Shown: piece by piece, positions 1-12,020 of the stretch
How positions within the stretch are numbered: the first letter of the stretch is position 1
How the letters are laid out: each line of letters starts with the position of its first letter
Source: Acorus gramineus
Taxonomy: Eukaryota; Streptophyta; Magnoliopsida; Acorales; Acoraceae
DNA length: 64,000 bases
Assembly (NCBI GenBank): GCA_030737835.1
Contig: CM060851.1
Location: 4,430,615 to 4,494,614 of the forward strand
Reading direction: 5' to 3'
Translations under genes and position numbers: made by a program
Notes under the pieces: model-generated
The model's input: the letters and a program-made list of their open reading frames with translations, nothing else
Database searches by the model: none
Told to the model about the DNA's origin: nothing

Positions 1-1850
1 CCATACAATTCATTGAATTATATGTTTCATTTTTTTATAGTAGCATATACTCATTAGATAAGGCATATTATTTTAAAAAAAATTAAAATACATGTAGATT
101 AAAATTAAGATTGAAATGGGGTTAAACGTAATATTATTTTTTTTTTAATATAAAAAATCGATTTGTTTTTTTAGATAAAATTGAAGTGAGAGAGTTTACA
201 TGTTACAGGGGATGAGGACAATTTATTAGTCATTTTTATTTACAATATGGATAATGAGGACTCTTTTGGTAAAATTCTTTAAAAATAAAAATAAATAAAT
301 AAATAAATAATAATGATTTGGTCACATGAAAACCTTGAATTTTTTTTTTTTTATTAAGACATCACTTCTAATCTTCAAAGAGAGATATTTTTTCCTAGTT
401 TGTCGATGTAACGTCTCCTGTGATTAAAGCCGTCAGCTTACTCAGAAAATAATAATATCTTGATGTATAAGTTTAGGATTTTTGAAATTAATATCTCTGT
501 CAATTTCTTGATGTTGGGTACAATCCAACACGAGAACACGTGACCTGTCAGATAAAGTAGCGGTGGTATGAAAAAGCTAAGATTTATAAGACTGCATTTA
601 GATGTGAGTTAAAAAAATATTAAAATTTTTAAAATATTATATTTAAATTCAATTTTTAAAAAACAATATTTTATTTATCTTTTAATTGTAAGATTTTTTT
701 TTTTTGTCTAAAAAAAGAAGATGATAGTTTGAAAAACTAAAAGCTGTTATAAAAAAAAGTTAGGACGTTATGTATCAACACCCAATAATTCTTAGAAAAA
801 TGTTAATCTCTACCACGTTTTTAACCCCAAATGCAGTCCATACTCTTTTTCATTTTTTAAAATAGTATACATCAATCAATGAGATATATGTTTTTTTGTA
901 AAAAAAATAAAATATATACTTCAATGATTTTTATAAACTTATTCATAGAATATGTAAAAAAAATTTAACAAAATATATGCTTCATTACAATGAGGGCATG
1001 TGGCTAACAAGGTTAAGGGGTTGTAAATGGGGATTTAAAATGGGTTAAGTATAACAATGCTCATAATCATTTCAGTATTAGTGCACTCAGTGTGTCTTGC
1101 AGCTCAAAAAAGATCTCTTAGTCACCTATCTCCTTTATTGAAATATATATTACAATATATATTTCACTAGCACAGTGTGAGAAAATTTATTTATTTTTAA
1201 TTTTTCAAAGAAAAAAAATACTAGTTTATTTAAATATATACTTTATTTTTTACAATAATATGTATTTCAATGAGAAGTGTATAATTTTTTTTTTAAAAAA
1301 AAAAGAAAAAACGATAAGGGTTGAGGACGGGGCAACACACAAACTGAACATATCATTTTTCCCAGAGAGTAGTGTTACATAGTTTTTTTTTTCAACCCTA
1401 TTTTCAGTCTCATGCGTCGATAGAAAATCAGAAGAGTATATACTCACATTAACGAAGCATATATTTTAATATAAATTTTTTATATTTTTATGTTCTATAA
1501 AAACATGCCATTTATTTTCTTAAATATATTATTTTTAAAAAATTTAAAATAAGGATATTCTGGAATTATGGCCGGAAAAAAGGTTGCATGTAATCCTTTG
1601 GATAAGGATGGGCCAGGTCAAGCAGAATTCAAAACATGTGATTTTTGTTTTTTTTGTGTAAAATAATATATAAAATAAAAACCAGCAGCAGCTGAATCAA
1701 GTCGTGGAGCAACCCAGCTCCACAAAAACACCATTTCATCCCAACCACTCATATCACAAAACAACAAACACCTTTCAATGCCACAAATGCATTGAATGGC
1801 ATCTCACAAACCTCTCAAAAACTCCCTGACAAAGCCTTACTGAACCTCTC
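1..1850. other. AT-rich intergenic left flank, no gene
   Basis: No coding region is supported here. The stretch is A/T-rich with many poly-A and poly-T runs. A short degenerate motif of the type TATATACTTCATTAGAT recurs (around 905, 970, 1140, 1240 and 1440, and again near 11200, 18800, 46500 and 62770), so this looks like decayed dispersed repeats. Around 590-770 there is a stretch resembling 47980-48200, probably two copies of one MITE family. Confidence 0.5.
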
Positions 1851-1863
1851 ACCATTTGCTCCC

Positions 1864-1870
1864 TATAAAA
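1864..1870 (+). promoter_or_regulatory. candidate TATA box of the SOUL gene
   Basis: A TATAAAA lies about 50 bases before the chosen start codon, so transcription would start near 1895 with a very short leader. A second TATA-like site (TATATAAA, 1667-1674) is an alternative and would give a 220-base leader containing several upstream ATGs. I cannot decide between them from sequence alone. Confidence 0.4.
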
Positions 1871-1918
1871 CTCCAACCTATTCAGACAAAAAAAAAACAA
1901 AACTCAACCATAGCAGAT

Positions 1919-2554
1919 ATGGGAATTATCTTTGGGAAGATCAGTGTAGAGACCCCAAAATACGAGGTCCTCCACTCGTGCGTAGACTACGAGATACGTA
2001 AATATGCCCCCTCGGTCATCGCCCAGGTGACATACGACCCGTCGGAGCTCGGTGGGGACAAGGACGGGGGCTTCCGCATCCTCGCGAACTACATCGGGGC
2101 GTTCGGCCAGGCCCAGAACACCATGCCTGAGAAGATCGCGATGACCGCGCCCGTGATCACAAGGTCACAGTCAGAGAAGATTGCGATGACTGCGCCCGTG
2201 ATCACGAAACCAGAGGACATCGCGATGACAGCGCCTGTGGTGACTGCGGCTTCCCAGGAAGGACGCATCACGATGCAGTTCTTGCTCCCCTCGAAGTATG
2301 CGAGGGCGGAGGATGCACCTAGGCCTACCGATGAGAGGGTGGTGATAACAGAGGACGGGGAGAGGAAGTATGGGGTCATAAAGTTCGGGGGAGCCACGAC
2401 GGATAAGGTGGTGGAGGAGAAGGTGGAGAAGCTGAAGAAATGCTTGGAGAATGATGGTCATAAGATCGCCGGGGAATTCATGCTCGCGAGGTACAATCCG
2501 CCGTTCACAATTCCGGCTCTGAGGACAAATGAAGTCATGATTCCTATTGAATGA
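1919..2554 (+). CDS. SOUL haem-binding family protein (SOUL-1/At2g37970-like)
   Basis: Single-exon gene of 211 residues. The SOUL/HBP family binds haem or other tetrapyrroles; plant members are cytosolic or plastid proteins. The start MGIIFGKISVETPKYEV aligns with the start I recall for Arabidopsis SOUL-1 (At2g37970); an upstream in-frame ATG at 1856 precedes the nearer TATA box and adds only lysine-rich sequence, so I reject it. No signal peptide or membrane segment is visible. The middle (about residues 70-110) carries three copies of an IAMTAPV motif where animal members have one; the family signature is followed by TMQFLLPSKY and the C-terminal ARYNPPFTIPALRTNEVMIP. Codons are GC-rich compared with the flanks. 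It is convergent with the Yos1-like gene, with about 310 bases between stop codons. Family assignment is secure; the ligand in vivo is not shown. Confidence 0.93.
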   Translation: MGIIFGKISVETPKYEVLHSCVDYEIRKYAPSVIAQVTYDPSELGGDKDGGFRILANYIGAFGQAQNTMPEKIAMTAPVITRSQSEKIAMTAPVITKPEDIAMTAPVVTAASQEGRITMQFLLPSKYARAEDAPRPTDERVVITEDGERKYGVIKFGGATTDKVVEEKVEKLKKCLENDGHKIAGEFMLARYNPPFTIPALRTNEVMIPIE

Positions 2555-2669
2555 ATCTGTTCTATGTTTCTGGGTTTGTGTCAATGGGTGTGTGTGTGTG
2601 TGGGGGGGGGTGTTGTTTAGTAACAGAAGCTTAAGTCTCTAGTCTATGCTGTATATCAGTCAGTTTTTC

Positions 2670-2675
2670 AATAAA
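2670..2675 (+). terminator. polyadenylation signal of the SOUL gene
   Basis: AATAAA lies 116 bases after the stop codon, following a GT-rich run at 2585-2615. This is a plausible near-upstream poly(A) element for the SOUL transcript. Confidence 0.5.
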
Positions 2676-2862
2676 ATAACCCATGCGTTTCAGACAACAT
2701 AATCTTTCACATGATATGATTATATGAATGTTAAGAACAGTCATCAAACTTTGCTACATTGACAAGTAATGGTGAGAAGTACCACATATTCATATCGACT
2801 ACCATTAAAAACAGAAACTCCGAAAATGAACGTACCCACATATCATCCAGTCATGAATTTGA

Positions 2863-3096
2863 TTATCCCGAGACGAGCTTGAAGAAAATGGCGATGATGT
2901 TGAGGGCTATCAGTGGCACTCTCATGTATTGGGCGGCATAGATGAGCCCGATCACCCGACCCATGAGTGTCTTTGTCCTGACTCCCGAGACTTCAGCAAA
3001 GCCCCACCCTTTCGGGGCGAGAAATCGGTCCTCATTTAGGATCACTAATGCGTTGAGGAGAAGCAGACAGCCTTCAAGGAAACTCCACACACCCAT
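2863..3096 (-). CDS. Yos1-like / IER3IP1 family ER-Golgi transport protein
   Basis: 77-residue membrane protein of the Yos1/IER3IP1 family, which in yeast works with Yip1-Yif1 in COPII vesicle transport from ER to Golgi. It starts MGVWSFLEGCLLLLNALVIL (first membrane segment), continues NEDRFLAPKGWGF, a highly conserved family block, and ends in a second hydrophobic segment with the family C-terminus FFKLVSG. Length matches the usual 75-80 residues. I chose the ATG at 3096 because homologs begin MG(L/V)W and a good acceptor (GTGCAG) ends at 3100, just upstream; an ATG at 3108 would lie in the intron. The coding part is one exon; a leader exon is predicted near 5685-5780. It is tail-to-tail with the SOUL gene and head-to-head with SYP81. 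Recalled Arabidopsis counterpart: At2g37975. Confidence 0.93.
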   Translation of the reverse strand: MGVWSFLEGCLLLLNALVILNEDRFLAPKGWGFAEVSGVRTKTLMGRVIGLIYAAQYMRVPLIALNIIAIFFKLVSG

Positions 3097-3099
3097 ACC

Positions 3100-5684
3100 C
3101 TGCACCATGTATGTCAAACTGATTCAGTAAAAGGCTAAAAGCAATACAATGAATTCCACATGATTACATCCTTGTCCTCAATGACATTAGACATGCAGTG
3201 GTTTTATTACATGGTTATGTCATATAGCTTGATCACAAACAAAATACTGAATCCCCTTCATAAAGAGAGATGCATATGCACGACTGATGTCTAATGCGAC
3301 CTAGAGAATTGGAGGAACAATGGGAGATTCAATCTCATAAAGTGAAACTTCATCTCACTGACTTCGTTTCACGCCTGAGTTCATAGGGAATCTCAATCTT
3401 GAATACGGAAAAATGAATGTTTCCAAGCACAAATCGGAAGCATAAATGCTTGTAGATATACAAAGCACAACATTGGGGGAAAAGGGGGTGACATACATTG
3501 AAGGTTTGAAGCCTAGATTTGAACAATAAATGGAAATAATATTTGCACACAATGATAGGGTGACTCCTACGTGCATCCGACATGCAAATCACACTAGAGC
3601 AATAAAAAATCTGAGAAATCAATCTTTACAGCTACTTAAATTCCAGGTCTAGCTTTTTTTCATACCCCAATGTGTGATAAACATTCTAGTTTGAGCTGCA
3701 TGATACATTAAAGGTACTTACTCATTGAGATAGCATAACATGTAATAGATTTATCATCAGATTCAAGAGAGTTAAAATTTTTGAATTCTAATGCATTGTG
3801 GTACGAGGATGTGGTCTCATTGGGGTTCAAATTCAGTAGTCATGCTTTGCTAAGAATTGACTCCAATCAATCTCCAATGATGAAGTCAAATTCTGCACAG
3901 AACATTTTAAATACCCAGGATGCAAAGAACAATGAGTTCCTATACCATATTGATCATGGAAAAAAGAAAGTGATTCACACAATATGAGAGAAACACATAC
4001 ATGGACTGGTGCATAAAATTTATAACGGAGGGCAAAATTTTAAATTTTCAACAAAATCTAACCATTTAGATCCCAAACATTTCTACTCATATTCTCTAGA
4101 CACATCTGGGCAGAAATAGATAGGACATTGGGGTGATTTACAAAATATGTCAGCGTTCTTTAACCAGCACTACTCTTACAGCTACATCCGTAAAAACAAT
4201 CATTTACAACAGATCACATTCCCCCATCTCTGTCCTTCATGATGCAGAGCAAATTCCCAAACTTTCAACAAAAATTATATTCATGTTTTCTAAATATTTC
4301 TGGACTGGACAGAAATTGGTTGGAGATTGGGATAAACTACAAAATACATCAGCAAGCAATTTTCAAACATTATTTTTTTTCCCCAAAATAAAACAAGGTT
4401 GGTAAAATTACAGGACATAACATTTCCTTTTGGGGAAGAAACGAAGTGGAGCATCAAAGAATGGGGCCGGTCTATCGTGGGAGCAAAAGTGGTGGAATTC
4501 AGAGGAAGTCAGCTTGTCATTGAGGAGAAGTCTTGTTAGATTTGGGTTGGTAGTGGAGGGTTGGTCCCTGTATATAGCTCTTCTACTGGGAATCCTTTTT
4601 GCTCCCCCTTTTTTATGGGCCATCATTTTGAGGCCTTTTCTGCGCCCCCCCCCCCCCTTCTGTTATATCCCTCTTCTTCCGTGCCTTTCAGACTTTGGTA
4701 CTGTGATTTTCTGTCAATGAAATCGGGGATAGCTTAGTTGATTAAACTTAAAGGCCAGGATCTTCCAAGACTGCACATTTTATCTTTTCCAAAAGGCTCT
4801 TACAACAAAGCAACCAGTGAAGAAATTTGCACGGTACATAGAAAATGCAAGCCTGACTAACATGCAGCATTAAGTCCAACAAAGTGGATTTAGTTTGAAG
4901 ATGAACTACCAACCATGAATTACACTAAGCCAATTTCATGTATAGTTTGCCCATAAACATGAGTTTTTATCACTCAACATAACATACACAATGGAGCCCG
5001 TTCCACAGAACTTTTCAACAAGAACACAGCAATTGTAACGACAGACAAATCATGTGCAAAGAGCAATATTTTCTTAAGTTACTAATGCTTTTGAAATGAA
5101 AACAAATCCCAAACAGTTCTAACTCAATGGCGTCAACATATCAGGGCAGCGCGCACAATTTTTTTAACAACAATTATTGCTTGAGAAAAGAAATCCAAAA
5201 TTCAGCACAGATCATCTATTTAGCAATCATGAACTGAAACATGGATCTGTTACTGAGATGAAGAAACACAGACAATTTGAAGTTCCCCAAAAGCAGAATA
5301 TACTGAAAACCAAAACAGAACATAAACATCAAACGTTGTCTAATGAACCGGTGATGGAAGATCGACTATTGACAGAATTTTAGGCACCCATTAAATCTAC
5401 AATTATCGTGGCCTAAGTAATTTCAAGCAGAGCGACTTCAATCAAATCTCGCAATAGCCAATAAAAACTAATAATTCAAAAACTTTCAAAGCAGGAAAGA
5501 ATTACAGATCTCACAAAACCGGAAACAAAGAACAAATTTACGATGGGATCAGATCCAAAAAGAGCAATCCCAAAATCCGTAAAACCTAAATCAAGAAATC
5601 GTCAAAAAAAAAAAAAAATTCAACAAATGATCCACAAAACGAAATCTGATGCGACAGAGAGAGAGAGAGAGAGAGAAATTGGAC
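3100..5684 (-). other. predicted 5'UTR intron of the Yos1-like gene
   Basis: On the minus strand a CT-rich leader-like exon ends ...CTTACGAG at 5685, followed by a GT donor at 5684-5683; the acceptor GTGCAG ends at 3100, three bases before the start ATG. The enclosed 2.6 kb has no supported gene and holds a retroelement-like fragment at about 4405-4735. A second possible donor (CAG/GTCTCT) lies near 5780. This is inference from splice motifs only; cDNA would settle it. Confidence 0.5.
4405..4735 (+). repeat. possible 5'-truncated LINE 3' end in the Yos1 leader intron
   Basis: A denser, less AT-rich block sits in the intron and includes a C13 run (4645-4657). It ends in CAATGAAATCGGGG, resembling the 3' end of the better-supported LINE-type copy at 35151-35323 (TTAATGAAATTGGGAG). 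No reverse-transcriptase domain is present and I see no clear target duplication, so the assignment is weak. Confidence 0.3.
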
Positions 5685-6430
5685 CTCGTAAGGGTTCCTT
5701 CGAATCGATTATAACAGCAAACTCGGGCGACGGCGATCGGCGTTGAAGATGGCGAATTTTGAAGGGGAAGAGAGAGAGAGAGACCTGGCTGTCGATGAAA
5801 GCAGGTCGTGCTTATGTCTGGCTTAGCCCGACCCGGTTTGTTAGACCCGTTTGTCCTTTATCGGGTTGAACATAAATATCCCCCGCCCGACCATCCCACC
5901 ATGAACGATCGTCTTCTTCGTCGATCGATCGATCGATCTCTCCTGCAAAATCGCCGCCAACGCCACCATCCGCCGCCCGAGTGCGCCCCGATTCGATCCA
6001 CTCATCAAGATCTCCTTTCGCGAGTAATCTCTCTCTCTCTCTCTCTCAAACATTGGAAGAAATTCTAGGGTTTAAACAAAAAATTGTGATTGGACCAAAG
6101 TGAAGTCATAAAATAGTAAGATTTGTTTTTTTTTTTTGGGTGAATTGAAAAACATAGGAATATTGGGCTAGTAATTATGTGAATGATTTGGAAAAACAAA
6201 AAATTTAGGTGAAAAAATTAAGGGCTGATTTGATCTGCCATTCTGAGAGTTGGGTCCTACAATTTTATATAATGCGATGGAATTTTTTTATGTTGATGGT
6301 GATTCAAGATGGTGAATGCTTTTTAACGGGTCCGAATGTGATAATAAGTAGTATTTCTTCTGCTTCATGGAGGCCTTTATTGTTATAATTTGCAATGACT
6401 GAAGATGTGTGGTTTTGCTTTTTTGAAGGG
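5685..6430. promoter_or_regulatory. shared head-to-head promoter region, Yos1-like (-) and SYP81 (+)
   Basis: About 100-300 bases separate the likely leader of the minus-strand Yos1-like gene (CT-rich on its own strand, 5685-5780) from the likely SYP81 start of transcription. A TATA-like ATAAATA lies at 5872-5878 on the plus strand. The region is GC-rich for this window, carries a (GATC)n run near 5922-5939, GA/CT microsatellites on both sides and a telo-box-like AGGGTTT near 6066. An upstream ATG at 5901 opens a leader ORF. A leader intron ending just before 6428 (TTTGAAG/GG) is possible. Confidence 0.5.
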
Positions 6431-9400
6431 ATGGGAAGAACGAAAGACCGAACGGAAGATTTCAAGGATGCTGTGCGTGCTGCTGGTCTTGCCTTTGGAT
6501 ATGATGAGGTTTTTAGATACTCCTGAAAACATCCGCCTTGTTTGATATTGCTTCTGTGTGTTTCTTCTTTTTTACTATAAGTTTGGAATGTTAAAGTGAC
6601 GGACTTGAATTGTTAAGACGTGCTCCCGTTGTTTACTTGATATTAATTAGAGAATTATTTTGATGTATTGTTTGAGTTTCTAAGAGGGTATCTTTGTGTA
6701 ATGGAAACTTTGTTCGGCAGTCCAAAATGGCGAAGACAATGGCGTCTTTCATTATGCGTAAACCTCTACAACGATCGCCTTTTACAAAAGCTGCACTTAA
6801 GACGGTATGCGTCTCATATCTATCTAGTTTTATCTTATTTTGATATATTATTAATTTTCTGATACATTGTATTTTATGATAGCTTGATCACTACATGTTA
6901 CCCCTGGGATTTTGAATGATAGGTGTGAATGTGATTGACCTTCCTAACTGACAAGGTTTGATTTTGTTATTGATCTTTATTTGATGGTGTAGCTTGAAAG
7001 CATTGAAGCCTTGGAACATTTCATTGTGAAACATCGAAAAGATTATGTGGATTTGCATCGAACCACTGAACAAGAAAGAGACAGCATAGAACATGAAGTG
7101 AGTTCTTCACCACGTAAGGGTATCATTTGCTTGATATCTCTATGGTTATATGCTTTGACTTTTGCATGGTTTTGCCCTGAGGTTAATATGAACCTGGACA
7201 AATTTGAACATAATCAAATGTATGTCTGTTCCTCTCGATACTTTAATGTAGTTATCACATGTCTAGAGTGCATTAACCAGGATCTATCAATTCTTTAGAG
7301 AACTGTGTTGCGTTTTCATCATATTCTAGCCCCTCTCCTGACTTCAGGTGTGTTTGTAGATAATAGTTATATATAAAGCAATAGAGATGCACCTATATAC
7401 TAACAGAGAGGTCTATCAATTGTAGATTTGCATTCTAGAAACTTTCCATCCTTTGACTTCTTAAAGTTCAGGAGTTTAATTTGCCGGAAACGCACAAGTA
7501 ATTGTCTTGATCCACATGCATTCATCCAAAGAACAGAACATCTTACCAATCGAATCACTTCTATTCTTTTGAGTTAGCGTATCTTACGTACCACTTTAGT
7601 CCATAGTTATTGTTAATGATATAGTCTAATACTAAATTGTTTCTCATCTAGGATCACTTTCCAAATTTTTAATATAAAATGGACTTTTTTGAGAAAAGTA
7701 ATGAAATGTGAACTTATTCTTTTTTTTTTTCCCATTTCTCCATATTACTGAAATAGCATCTGAGTGTTATTCACTACATGTTCCCACACATATCCTGGAC
7801 TTTAGTTTACAATTTTATGCAAACTTCTGCTTTTATCTTCTTTGCTAACACCATTGTATATTTTGTAGGTTAGTGTGTTTATTAAAGCATGCAAAGATCA
7901 AATAGATTTTCTTAAGGATAGGATAAACGATGAAGATATGAATGGAAATTCGAGGGCATGGCTCAGTGTGTGGGGAGACAATTCAAATACTGATTTTATT
8001 GCTCACAAGCATGGTGTGGTATGATTCATGATGCTTCTCTATTTTTGTTTTTTTGTTTTATTGATGTACTTCCTGAAAACTAGCATGCACTTCTCAGGAA
8101 AATAAAAAAACATCCTGGACATGCTGCCAACTTTATATCATATCAACCTGAACATACTTGTGTCATATCATTATATTGCATTTCTGCTGTGACATTGTTT
8201 ATGCATACATAGACCTCAGATGTGAGAGACAGACTTTGATTTGTAGTGTGAACTTTATGTAGCTGTCTCAGCGTCTCTATAGTATATACTAGTGAAAGGC
8301 ACGCGCATTTATGTGGAAAATAGGCGTAACTCTTGTTATTTTAGACTAAGAATGGTCACAAGGATAGAGTTTAGTAAAGCTACATAATAAGGTTAGTGAT
8401 TGTTATTGGAGAAGTGGGAATGGTCGAACTGGAGACTGAAATAATTTCTAATGAAGGAATCAAAAGTTGGCCTACTCAATCTAAAGATTCATGATGAATG
8501 CATGGTAAATGCACAAAATATATGTTACACAGATTACAATCATATATTGTACTTGATGTTTTCTAGCAATGAATGGCCCAGATTAAAAGGATGGATAGTT
8601 GAGAATTAGAGTTTTACAAAACTGTACATGCCATATACTTAAATTCACTTTTCCCATTGGCATTTGGAAGACGGAATTGATACAGAAATCAGAATTATGT
8701 TGCTTTCTTTGTTTATCTTTTCTGATTTATTCTTTTTATTCATGCATTTTTTTTTTTTTTGGTTAAAAGTATTGGAATAGCTCATGTGGCATCCCCAGTA
8801 AATGCTAGGATGGGTTTTTATGCTAAATGGGGTTTGGGTGAGGGCAATCTTGAATGTTGAACTACATCCAGGCTGCCGGGTTCATTTAACAAGTGCTTTT
8901 GTAGTTCTTTTTTTCTGTATTACTCTGAGAAAATATGTTCATCAAGACTATTATGACTCCTTTGTTTGGAAAATCATAGTTATATAATGCTGTTCCTATT
9001 AGTGAAAAATTTAGATTTATCTAGGCTTTTGCTTTATCTTTTGCTGAGTGCTACATTTTAACCAGTTGAGGAAAAGTACATGGAAGATCCTTACTAGATT
9101 TTTCTTTTTGCCGAATTACTGGGGTGATTTTAGATTTGGATGTTGTATCAAGTGACCTTGTTTGACAATAGGCAGAAATTGTCTTGAACTATGGAAAACC
9201 ACAAATGACAAGTTTTTTAAGAGGTGAATTTAAAACCACATATGACTAGAAGTTTTAAATGAGGTAAGTTTTAAATATGAAGGATGGAGGCTAATGTTTG
9301 TGGACCTTCTGAAACTTCTGGATATCTCTACTCGACACACCAAGAGCCTATTTAACATCTGATCTAGTTGTTTGCCAACATTTGCAATTTTTCTGTGGAT

Positions 9401-10987
9401 GATATTATGTTCTTTGTATCCAAATCCATGCTTTTCATTCATATTATATTTTATATAAGGAGGTTCTTCTTTCTCCTTGTCTCCACTCAACCATATTAGA
9501 TGGTTGTTGCTTCCAACTCTCGTTGGGTCACAAAGAAAAGGAAAAGAAAAAGGAAAGAAAAAGAAAAGCTAGATCACTGGCTAACTACTAAATACATCAA
9601 GGCTGTGTTACCTGTTTCTACTAGTGCATTAAGTGCAAGTTCTTTTTGAAAATTTGATGCCCGGATTTGAACCCTTCACTTCCTTTTGGAGGGAAAGGGT
9701 GTTAACCACACCTGCATGCTTTGAAGAATTGACAGCCATTCAAATTTCATGCTTGATTAGGAACCTTAGTTTTAGATCTCCTATCTTATGTATTTTCCTT
9801 TGGAACTCATAAAAAATGATTTAGATTTCTCATGACATTTTATTAATATGCTATCGTTTTTAGTTCATTCCACTTCTTAGTTCCTTATTCCACCACTAAT
9901 CTGCACACAATGCTGGTCTTCTAGTGAAAATTTAATAGCTTCACATGTTCCTGTATTGAAATGCAGGTTTTGATTCTTAGTGAGAGACTTCACTCTGTAA
10001 CAACCCAGTTTGATCGTCTAAGATCAATACGCTTCCAGGATGCTGTTAATAGAGCTATACCAAGAAGGAAGTTGCGTAGAGTAGCCAACTCAAATTCCTC
10101 GGATGTTTCTAAATCAACTCATTCGGACTTCAGGGAGCAGGAGCTTTCTTCCAAAACCCTAAAAGTCCAGGAACAGCTTCTGGATGATGATACACGAGCT
10201 CTACAGGTAGAGCTATTAATAATTTCCAAGTTATTTAATAATTATCCAAAAAAAAAAGTGTTGTGGATTCTTTTATCCAAAAAAAAGTGTTAACAGTCAA
10301 TTAGTAATTTCCAAGTCCAGGGGCCTAGATATGATCATATGATACCATTTCCATGTAGCCACTTCTATTGGCAAATTTCAATAAATGTGTAATTTACTAT
10401 CATAATTGTGCAGGTAGAACTGACAAATCTTTTAGACACTGTTCAAGAAACAGAAACTAAGATGGTGGAGATGTCAGCATTGAACCATCTGATGTCCACG
10501 CATGTTCTCCAGCAGGCTCAACAGATTGAGGTCTTGTATGATCAGGTCAGTGTTAATTTGGAAAAATAAATATATAAACCTAAATGAAGACTTGAAAATG
10601 TTCATTCTTGCAGTTGTTTTTGCAGTCCTAACATTTTTTTATTTTCTTTGAAGGTATATAATTGTTTAATGAAGTATATAACTTCATAATTCCCAAATGT
10701 TGAAATATATACTCCAATGATTTAAGTGCAAAGCTTCTGATCGATTATACACTCACCTAGCTGAGTATATACTTGATTTAGAGATTTCATATATTCAAGA
10801 TTACACTCCAATGCCCTTCTCATGAACTTCTGTTTTTTTACAGGCGGTTGAGGCAACGAAAAATGTGGAGAGCGGTAACAAGGAGCTTTCTCAAGCGATT
10901 CAAAGAAACAGCAGCAGCAGGACCTTTCTTGTTCTCTTTTTATTTGTTCTTACCTTTTCCATTCTCTTCTTGGATTGGTACAGTTGA
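6431..10987 (+). CDS. Qa-SNARE SYP81 (Ufe1/syntaxin-18 type), ER
   Basis: Seven coding exons, all introns in phase 0: 6431-6508, 6721-6804, 6993-7097, 7869-8018, 9967-10206, 10414-10545, 10844-10987. They join to 310 residues, the length I recall for Arabidopsis SYP81. SYP81 is the ER syntaxin for Golgi-to-ER retrograde fusion. The start MGRTKDRTEDFKDAVRAAG is the plant SYP81 N-terminus; KHRKDYVDLHRTTEQERDSI (exon 3) is a conserved block of the N-terminal helical domain. The SNARE motif spans about residues 220-285 (exons 6-7), including MVEMSALNHLMSTHVLQQAQ and NKELSQAIQRNSSS. The C-terminus is a single tail anchor, TFLVLFLFVLTFSILFLDWY, with only SER after it, as expected for an ER tail-anchored protein. 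The promoter is shared head-to-head with the Yos1-like gene. No defects seen. Confidence 0.96.
9520..9735 (-). repeat. SINE-like insertion in SYP81 intron 4
   Basis: On the minus strand, an A-box-like AGCATGCAGGTGTGGTTAAC is followed about 35 bases later by GGGTTCAAATCCGGGCA, a good RNA polymerase III B box. The pair is spaced as in a tRNA-derived SINE head. A purine-rich tract lies at 9530-9570. No clear target duplication was found. Confidence 0.4.
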
Positions 10988-11792
10988 AGAAACCCCTTTT
11001 TTTGGGGTCTTTTTATTCCTTACTTTCTCATCATTCTCTTGTAACTTAATAGCCCCCCCCCCCCCCCCATGGAATACAAGGATTTTAAAAGGAAATGAAA
11101 TTCAAGGTATTATATTCTTTTGTTATCTATCTTCTTCATAGGGTTTAAGCGTGTTACTTATTCTGTACTCAGGGCTCATAAACTCAGTCCTTTTCACAGT
11201 ATATACTTCTTTAGTATATGAATCTATTTGAAAAAGTGAAAAAATACAATCAATGTATACGAGTGTGAACTTTATTTATTTATTTTATAACTTAATGTGT
11301 TTTATTTGTCAAATATATATTTCAAAAAGATAAAAACTATGTGGTCCACAAATTTGTCTATTAGGCACCATTTGATTGCACGATTAGATAACTTTTGCGT
11401 TTGCAAGAAGTTGTTTTTATAATCATGCAACCAAATAGAAAAACTAGGATAGTTTCTGATAAACATATTTAAGGTAAATAGTATTTTAAACCCAATATTT
11501 GTATAAAATCAATTTTGTAATCTCGCTACTAAACATTGTGGATGAACCCCACGCTTAAAAAGAGAGAAGATATGTCAAATCTTATCTACAGTTTTGTTCT
11601 CTGTCTTTATTTGTTTCTTTTTAAAAATACATATATATTTGTTTATTAAATACATATATTATTATAAAAAGTGATATATATGTTTAAATACAATAATATA
11701 ATTTTTTAAAATTCATATATTTTAAAAGTGCAGTATATCTTCATAGTTTTTAATGGCCTTCGGTTGACTTTTATTTTACGCCATGATCACAA
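10988..11792. other. SYP81 3' flank and AT-rich spacer
   Basis: The 3' UTR should lie in the first few hundred bases. A C16 run occupies 11053-11068. Beyond about 11150 the sequence is AT-rich with the dispersed TATATACTTC-type motif and no gene. Confidence 0.4.
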
Positions 11793-12020
11793 GCCCGGGG
11801 CGGGTTCGGATCCTCTGTGGAGGAATCACAGAGACTCTGTGGGGCGAATGATATGTTGACAGTTGGCCCCAATAACACGTGAGATCACGTGATGACTAAC
11901 AGAGTGGGGATCACAGCATTCACTCCGTCTATTTCTCTCCGCTCCTCTTAACCGTCCATCTGATCACAACCGCTCATCTCAGTATTTCCTTTCATGTTAA
12001 TACATTATTCACCTTTATCT

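Noticed and set aside
1856-1918. Upstream in-frame start for the SOUL protein
   Set aside because: It precedes the nearer TATA box and adds a lysine-rich stretch absent from known homologs.
2089-2584. Two minus-strand ORFs over the SOUL gene
   Set aside because: Shadows; one just reflects the antisense of the IAMTAPV repeats.
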